A DNA stretch of 64,000 nucleotides from Saururus chinensis (taxonomy: Eukaryota > Streptophyta > Magnoliopsida > Piperales > Saururaceae). The stretch covers positions 1,240,001 to 1,304,000 of the forward strand of contig CP141140.1 in NCBI GenBank assembly GCA_035235625.1, in the 5' to 3' direction. A model generated the notes under the pieces. That model did no database searches, was not told where the DNA came from, and was given only the letters and a program-made list of their open reading frames with translations. This document shows positions 57,701 through 64,000 of the stretch, in pieces (position 1 is the first letter of the stretch; every line of letters begins with the position of its first letter). A program made the translations under genes and the position numbers.

Positions 57701-59341
57701 GATCAGTCGAGGACTAAGTTTGTGTGGCATAATTGTACCGCATAATATACTTAAGTCAAACTTGAATTATGAGAATGTTAATAACAGCATTGTGAGTTTG
57801 AGACCTGAGGGTTCGACGGATTAAGTTCCGTGTTTGAGGCTAGCCGATAATGAATCGGCTGAGCACTTCTTGTGTCTTGCCATTGTGGTTATCCTGCTGG
57901 ATTTTTGTCTGTGTGCTATATAGAGCACCAGACGTCTGATGCTTTATTGAGAGCGATGTATGTTTGATTTGGTTTGTGTGTTGTATAAGCCCAGACGTTT
58001 GATGCTCTGTTGAGAGCGAAGTATGTTTGATTCGGTCTGTGTGCTGTACAAGCCCAGACGTTTGATGCTCTGTTGAGAGCATTGTATGTTTCCGCACAAG
58101 AGTGGCACTGTACGTTTCTGCCCAAGTGGCACTGTATGTTTTCTGCCCAAGAGTGACGACTCTCTGGCACTATAAGACCCATTATGGTGGGCAATTCTCT
58201 GGCACTATAAGACCCACTATGGTGGGCAATTCTATGGCACTATAAGACCCCTTATGTGTGGGCAATTGTATGACCCTTGTGTGGGTGTATGTTTGCGCGC
58301 TCAGGTAAGTAGTATCATGGATCTACTCTTACCTGTTTGATCTTGTGCCCCATGAGCATAGGTGTACCTTACCTTTAGAAAAATCCATGGCGTCTAGTCA
58401 CTCCCCGGAGGTTAAGGTGATGCCCCAGTGGCATTCTTTTCCTTTTTGACGCTGGAGCTTATTAGCTGTAATGAGCTTCAGTGGTCGATAGTATGTATAC
58501 GACTGTATGACTGAGTTTGTATGTTCTAAGCGTATGATGATGAGTATGTGCACGACTGTAAGATTGAGGATGAGTACGACTGTAAAAGTTTGAAAATGAG
58601 TTCGACAGTAAGTGTAAGATTGTACGAGTAAGGTCATAAAAGTACATATAAGTTGTATGAGTTAGCATACAATTGTACGAGTATGTTTGTAAGACCCTGA
58701 TTAAGGGTGTTTGTATGAGTTTGGTTTCATGGTATGCTACGCATGATTAGTTGCATATGAGCATAATTGTTATACATTGTTTGCCTCATGTTGATTTGCA
58801 TGACACATGTTTTTGTGAACTTATTGAGTTCACTGTTGGGATTTCCCCTACTGGGTATTTTCCTACTGAGTATGAAAATACTCACCCTACTTCTTTTAGC
58901 CCCGTTGTTTGGGAGGCTTTTGCAGGTATGTGTTGGTGAGCTCCTGGGGATGGATGCTCGTCTTTGCGGTGGATTGTTTCCCCCTCGACTCAAGTATATT
59001 TGGTGCCACGATATGATGTATTTGGTGAGATTTAAGTGTATGTATTCTGGACTTTTAATTTGGATCAAATAGTAGATTGTTTATGAGACTTGTACTCGGG
59101 GACGCCTGGGAGTTATTTGTATTTAAAAATATATGATCATGGTAATTTAGTCGTACGTATATTTTTGAGTAGCGCCTGAGGATATTTGATTTGACGGTAC
59201 GATATGTAACTGTATCATGTTTAAAATTATAAACTGTTTATACAGGTTTTGATTTTGTCGTTTTGACTCCGATTTATTGTATTGTATAAAAAAAACTTCT
59301 ATGAGTTTTCAGAAAAAGGATGAAAAATCTCGGGCGTTACA
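54744..59341 (+). mobile_element. Solo LTR (LTR C), 4.6 kb
   Basis: It begins TGTAACGTCCCGGATTTTTA and ends ATGAAAAATCTCGGGCGTTACA (last 20 bases GAAAAATCTCGGGCGTTACA), so its ends are complementary (TGTAACG.CCCG). It is bounded by perfect 5-bp duplications TACCC (54739-54743 and 59342-59346). It interrupts the right arm of the palindrome. The two ends are not direct repeats and there is no gag-pol, so it is a solo LTR. A GC-rich section (54990-56900) has many overlapping ORFs without motifs. The 3' part has GAGTTCACTGTTGGG and CTGAGTATGAAAATACTCAC about 475 bp from its end, as in LTR A and LTR B. Start and end types resemble Tekay/Del-like gypsy LTRs; lineage is inferred. Confidence 0.88.
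58170..58270. repeat. Short tandem repeat in LTR C
   Basis: TCTCTGGCACTATAAGACCC then ATTATGGTGGGCAAT is repeated three times at about 33-36 bp period. Upstream, 57905-58090 has three copies of a ~62 bp unit with CCAGACGTTTGATGCTCTGT and GAGAGCGAAGTATGTTTGAT. Confidence 0.8.
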
Positions 59342-59346
59342 TACCC

Positions 59347-59598
59347 AGGAGGAGGAAAAATTATTGTGAAATGAAGTCTTACAGGAGAAGAAGAAGACAT
59401 CTTTTTCCTGGGCTGAGCAACCGATCTGACATATTTTTCCCGTCGGCTTGTCATATAATGAAGAAGAGGGTAGCTAAGTAAAATTTCTTCACATACTTAC
59501 AAGTTCCCACGTGAGGAAGTATACTTTGGTAAAAAGTAGAAACTTGCTCACATTTTGGTTATTTGACCAAAGTAGGAGTCTATTTTGGTTAATTCCTC
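59347..59598 (-). repeat. Right terminal inverted repeat arm (outer part)
   Basis: The inverted match of 45486-45757. It includes the AAGCCGACGGGAAAAATATG, ATGTCTTCTTCTTC and CAGCCCAGGAAAAAG blocks and ends in AATTCCTC at 59598. Confidence 0.85.
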
Positions 59599-59607
59599 TT
59601 AAGAAAA

Positions 59608-62600
59608 TTATTCAAATTTTACTAAAATTCTCTAAAAAAATACCGTAATGGACCTTTGGGTGATTCTTCTGTTGACTTTATCCACCCTAAATTTATCCTT
59701 GTTTTGGGTTTGTCCTAATTCTTTTTTTTAGTTTTTTAAGTTAATTTAAATATGTATTTGTGATAATAATTTTGCTAATACGTTAATTTTCGTATATCAA
59801 AGCACTCATTGAAGCTCTTGACAAGTCTTCCCTATTCCGCTAAAGATTTCATGTAGCCCCTTAGTCAAATTATTTTCAATTTTTTACTGAATAATTTTTA
59901 ATCGAACTGAAATAATCCTAGGTGGAATCAAAACTGAATTCTGAACTTATCACTGTAAGTGGAGACGAGATAGGGTAAGGTGAGTAGAGAAACATCGCGT
60001 ACTTCAAAAGTTAGACATCTCACGTGAGACATATACGTGTAGATGGTGTTGCTTAGCCAGCTACTAGTAAGGGAACAGAAATATTGAAAAATGTTTTAAT
60101 GATTCCAACTTTTATACGCCAAAAACCTATTTCACCGTTGACGAGGCTTTAAAATGATAAAATAGACTCTTAACCCACAGTACTCACATGGACTAATGTG
60201 TTTGCCATCGATTATGTGAATTGAGGGCTGATGTACGTGAGATGGACGGCTGCTGAAACTTGGCTTGTGGTGATCAAGCTTCGTAGAAAACAACTCAATC
60301 GGAATGGCAACATTTCCTGCAAACCAATACGCTTATCATTATTAAACAATGATTCAGCATTCAGAAGAGGTCATGTAAACTCCCTCGGCCCCCCTGCTTT
60401 GGTCAGGCACGCACGCACCCCACGAGTCCTGATGGACCAGCTAGCTAGCGCATGCAGTTCAGTCACACGCGCGGGTAATGCCGCCGGGCATCCCGCGGGG
60501 TTCTGCCGCAATCTGCCACTCTGATGCGTTCTGGGCGTCACCCCATCCTCCCTCCCTCGATCTTCCCCCTTTCAAGGAGGACAACTTGCAACTTGCTCCT
60601 AACCCAACGTAGTTTTTGTTCATGAATTAATTTAATTAGCAGAGATTATATATTTCTGAAAACGTAACGTCTCGTTTGGTTTCCTTCTCTCGGGAATGAA
60701 ACGCCTCTGTCCATCTTTTCCCAATTTCCAGGCACAGTCAGACTCAGCCCATCAGGGAGCGCCGGCTCCCTTCAGCTGTTCCTCTTCATTTACTTCCCCA
60801 CACCCCTTCTGACGCTCTTTCAAACAACTTTCAAGCTCAACTCCCAAGTTCAAGATTTCCCTGTCCCTTCCACCGCCATCCGACCCATCGTATCCGTGCC
60901 GTAGCTGTGACACCAAGGCCACTACATCTCTACTCCTCACGTTTGACTCTTGCTGTATTGAGGTCCGAGACGATGCTTGCCATATCTACGAGCACATTAT
61001 CGTGACAGTCGACAGTTGAAATTGTTCCCAAATCCCCCTGGTTTTTGAAACATATCAATGTGCACCAACAGAGAAAGTCCAATTCTCCAAATCTAATTCC
61101 ATTCCATTCCCGTGGGTGTTAAATTGAGGTGAATTCCACTAGCCACATCGTCTCTGAACGAAAGCAGATGCAATTCTGCGTTAGTAGGCACTGCCGTAGA
61201 CACGTCCATTGTCTGCATTGTTACAAATTAATCGCGTACAGCTAAATAGTTACTACATTTTTTCAGCGGGCCTCGCTCCGGTTGGTATCCAACCACAAGC
61301 TGCGACCAAACATTGTATATTCATGTGGGTCATTGAGTAATGAAACAGTGGTGGCAGTACAAGCACGGATGATTATTGATCATCGACCAGGTTGAGGTGT
61401 CGCTGTCACATTTCTATTATCTCGAAGTGGAGTCGGTTTCAGTGTCTGACTGTCCCCAGTTTTCCGCTATCTTCTGTTGAGGTGCTGCTGCGCCTGCAGC
61501 TTCCATGTGAACTGGTTATGCTGGTGCATGCTTACCTCTTCAGGCAACAACGGACGCTTCTAAGATTCCAATTTCCACCGGATCTTTGGCCATGATCTAC
61601 GCTTGCCTCGTCCCTAGGTTCTTGTCGTCTAAAATGAAATCACTTTTATGTAAATCGTAATGCTTCGTGTACTACTGTATTCCCAGCAAAATTTTCCCTT
61701 TGTTAAGGACCTTTTTTTTATTGAGTGGTGTAAACGGTGTCAGGGAGACTCATCACTCGAAACAACTCAAACTAGAACTTCTATGGGGTACTAGTCTCCT
61801 CTGGATTCTGATTGGGCCAAGCAAAACAGAGACCTACGGTTTACCATACATGGTTGGAATGTAGGGGGGGATTGTGGAGATGGTTCAGTACCCAACATTT
61901 TTTTTTGAAGAACCCGGAGTTGCATTGTACCAAAAGAAAAATAATACTGTAATTGATAGAAACAGAAGTTGCAGGGCCTCTTCCACCATTCCCAACATTA
62001 GCGTAGACAACGAAAAAAACTCGCTTCCCCAGGGTGGAGGGGTTCTTGTTTTTGAGTTTGGATGTGACATTTATAAATCAACATCAGTAGTAGCTCCCCC
62101 CTTGAAAGTTGAGAGAAGTTCACATCTATCAATCCCGAGACACTTTTCTCCCCCGCATTTAATACATAAAAATTATGTCTGTTGGAAAGCGTCCAGCCTC
62201 GAATTATCAACACCCACGCTCAAAGACCGAAGACAACCCGGCCTTTTCCCTCTCATTTTCCGCAGCCCAATGCATCATCTTCAGCTACACAGGCAGCAAT
62301 GCCACCCAGAAAAAGAGTGATTGCATATTTATTTTCACAAGGCAGAGAGAGTGATAGCTGCATGGGAATGTGTGTGGGACCCCCTTTCTCTTTCTTTCTC
62401 TCCACCCGTCCTCTCAGTCCTAAAAAACAGTCACTATACTACTAATCAATATGATTTTACGTGACCCTTTTATATTCTCCAGAACCTATTTAACTCAATC
62501 TATTCATTTTCTCGTTTGAATCGGATTTCTTGATTTGTTTACTGTAATTGTGTTTGAATGTACACACACATCATATGCAGTTGTTGCAGCAGTTGGTTGA

Positions 62601-62785
62601 CACAGGGGACTTGAAAGCAACCCATCTTTTCTTGTCTACAGAAACTAATGGATGATTGATCCTTGAGGTTGTTGCCTGCTAGTGTACTTTTCACCCAACC
62701 TTCTGCGTTTTTACCAGTTTAGGGGTTAGTTAAAAATTACATCCATAGCGGGGGTTCTGGAGCTGAAGCGTAGGAACTGCGGAGA
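59608..62785. other. Gene-free interval upstream of the kelch gene
   Basis: No gene is supported. ORFs (for example 60231-60524 and 61874-62320 plus) carry no recognisable motif. 60400-60950 is moderately GC-rich. The last few hundred bases should include the promoter and leader of the kelch gene; a TTTATATT at about 62467 is the only TATA-like word noted. Confidence 0.4.
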
Positions 62786-64000
62786 ATGGGGTCCTTGGGA
62801 GGGGAAATATCGAAGAAGGCGATGTGGCTGTATCCAAAATCTTTAGGCTGCAATCCCTCTGAGAGATGGGGGCATTCGGTCTGCTCTTCGAATGGAGTGG
62901 TTTATGTTTTTGGGGTAAGTTCTTTGAGAACCCATGATTTTGGGCAGTACCTTCCTAATTACTCTTTACATTTCGTTTGCCTTATCTGCTTGGTTTGCTT
63001 AACTCGTCTTTGTATTGTACTTAATTCTGTGTGTTAATGGAGTGATGTTGGTTAATTTCACCATGAAATGAATGCTTATTGGTCGGTGCATGCTCTCATA
63101 TATTTTTTTCCTGACGGAATTTCGAGAATGTTTTCCTTGTGCATTGTCATTTAATCATGGTTCTTGATTTGCTTGTTTTTGATGTGTACTGGTCTCAACT
63201 GGGTTATTTTGATAATTATGTCTCCAATATTTTCGCTTATTAAGCTGTGAGACCTGCGATTATGGAAACTTAGTGTACGATGTAGTGTAATTTTTGCCTC
63301 TGTTAACAGGAGGGAACACTATATCAGTGCCTCTTTGTTGGCAATTTTTTTGTCACTAGATTTCAATCGTTGGTCATTTATGGGGTGGGGGGGCTGTAAC
63401 TTCTGTTTCTCTTGGTTCTTGGCTTCAAGGTTTTGCATTCACGCTCTCGAAAAGATTGATGATTGTGGACAGAGAGGTTTTTGCTTCGTATATTTGTTTT
63501 TCGTTGGTTCGCCAGAAACCCCCTACTTCACGGCTCTCATCTTTTTCAAGGCTGAGATATGCATAGTCAACTAAAGTCTCAAGGCACGGACAACCTTAAT
63601 TAGTACGTATATTGCTCATGGTAACGTTTTATTAAACTAAAGGATGTGAAAATCTGTCATATGTGTGATATTGCGGAAATTTGCTATCAAGCAAAAAGTT
63701 TTCTCAAATGTGGTCGATCAATACGAGTCCTTCTTCCCCTGTCTATTTTCGTAAGCTAAAAAATAAAATTTATTCACGACTTCCATCGCTACAAATTATA
63801 AGTTATTTTAATTTTTTTTTATTTCCCATTGAAAAAATTTCTTGTTGTATAACACTTTCAGGGCTGCTGTGGTCGGCTTCATTTCAGTGATGTTCTCACA
63901 CTGGATCTCCACACAATGGTTTGGAGCTCTCTTTCAACAACTGGCCAGAGGCCTGGGACCAGAGACAGCCACAGCTCTGTTCTTGTAGATCATAAGATGA
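62786..64000 (+). CDS. Kelch-repeat protein (5' part, runs off right edge)
   Basis: Exon 1 is 62786-62914 (43 codons, starting MGSLGGEISKKAMWLYPKSL). A GT-AG intron spans 62915-63861, and exon 2 runs from 63862 through the window end, in phase. The junction gives ERWGHSVCSSNGVVYVFG joined to GCCGRLHFSDVLTLDLHTMV then WSSLSTTGQRPGTRDSHSSV. These are two kelch blades: the RWGHS..... VYVFGG and L..LD..T..W......G..P..R..HS patterns, with the diglycine at the splice. The opening resembles plant cytosolic kelch/galactose-oxidase-like proteins of the At2g36360 type, whose biochemical role is not well defined. The rest of the beta-propeller is off the edge. The ATG is the first in frame and fits family starts. 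Confidence 0.88.

Larger units (their letters stand above)
45486..59598. mobile_element. Palindromic Mutator-like element carrying two nested LTR insertions
   Basis: The left end GAGGAATTGACCAAAGTAGA and the inverted right end GAGGAATTAACCAAAATAGA are flanked by 9-mers TTGAGAAAA (45477-45485) and TTAAGAAAA (59599-59607). These agree at eight of nine bases, the duplication size of Mutator-like elements. The inverted arms are about 1.3 kb. The left arm is 45486-46657 plus 52195 to about 52335. The right arm is about 53690-54743 plus 59347-59598. Subtracting the insertions at 46658-52194 and 54744-59341 and their duplications leaves about 3.97 kb. The ~1.35 kb centre (52336-53689) has no recognisable transposase, so it is non-autonomous. 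A long-TIR MULE is the best reading; a foldback element is the alternative. Confidence 0.75.

Noticed and set aside
45486..59598. Possibility of two separate MITEs in opposite orientation instead of one palindromic element
   Set aside because: The outer ends share a 9-mer duplication with one mismatch. The arms run continuously to a common centre once the two insertions are removed, which fits a single element better.
61874..62320. 148-codon plus-strand ORF before the kelch gene
   Set aside because: No recognisable motif and no splice-consistent extension. Left as non-coding.

Overview
This window is plant nuclear DNA. Four intron-rich protein genes with GT-AG introns sit in AT-rich sequence loaded with retrotransposon and DNA-transposon relics. 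The genes encode plant ATP-citrate lyase subunit B, the plastid PPR-SMR protein GUN1, the ER protein NOMO and a plant kelch protein, so the host is a land plant, almost certainly an angiosperm. The very GC-rich 5' end of GUN1 would fit a monocot, but that is only a hint. I re-derived exon boundaries by hand from splice signals, reading phase and family conservation. The fully contained genes close in frame over all exons.

Layout. (1) 76-3083, minus: 5' part of an ATP-citrate lyase B gene (ACLB copy 1); its 3' half lies off the left edge. (2) 3090-11600: gene-free, with a ~3.8 kb solo-LTR-like block, gypsy-type debris, an (AT)n run and a Stowaway MITE. (3) 11620-17240, minus: complete second ACLB gene, 16 coding exons, 608 aa, with a leader intron. 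It is in head-to-tail tandem with copy 1. (4) 18588-19311, minus: dirigent pseudogene split by a Stowaway MITE. A palindrome-bearing MITE follows at 19433-20020. (5) 20776-24432, minus: GUN1, 4 exons, 861 aa. (6) 24600-28300: intergenic, with hAT-like MITEs. (7) 28325-41758, minus: NOMO (nodal modulator), 27 coding exons, 1196 aa. Its introns hold a gag-only LTR retrotransposon and at least four MITEs. (8) 41760-45476: gene-free, with repeats. (9) 45486-59598: a ~4 kb palindromic, Mutator-like element blown up to 14 kb by two large LTR-type insertions (5.5 and 4.6 kb). (10) 59608-62785: no gene recognised. (11) 62786-64000, plus: first two exons of a kelch-repeat gene that runs off the right edge.

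The genes do not form a pathway. ACLB makes cytosolic acetyl-CoA together with ACLA, GUN1 acts in plastid retrograde signalling, and NOMO is an ER translocon-associated protein. The coherent local stories are the ACLB tandem duplication and the layered transposon history, much of which can be dated by nesting and target-site duplications. I found no convincing new biochemical system. The most unusual object is the interrupted giant palindrome at 45.5-59.6 kb.
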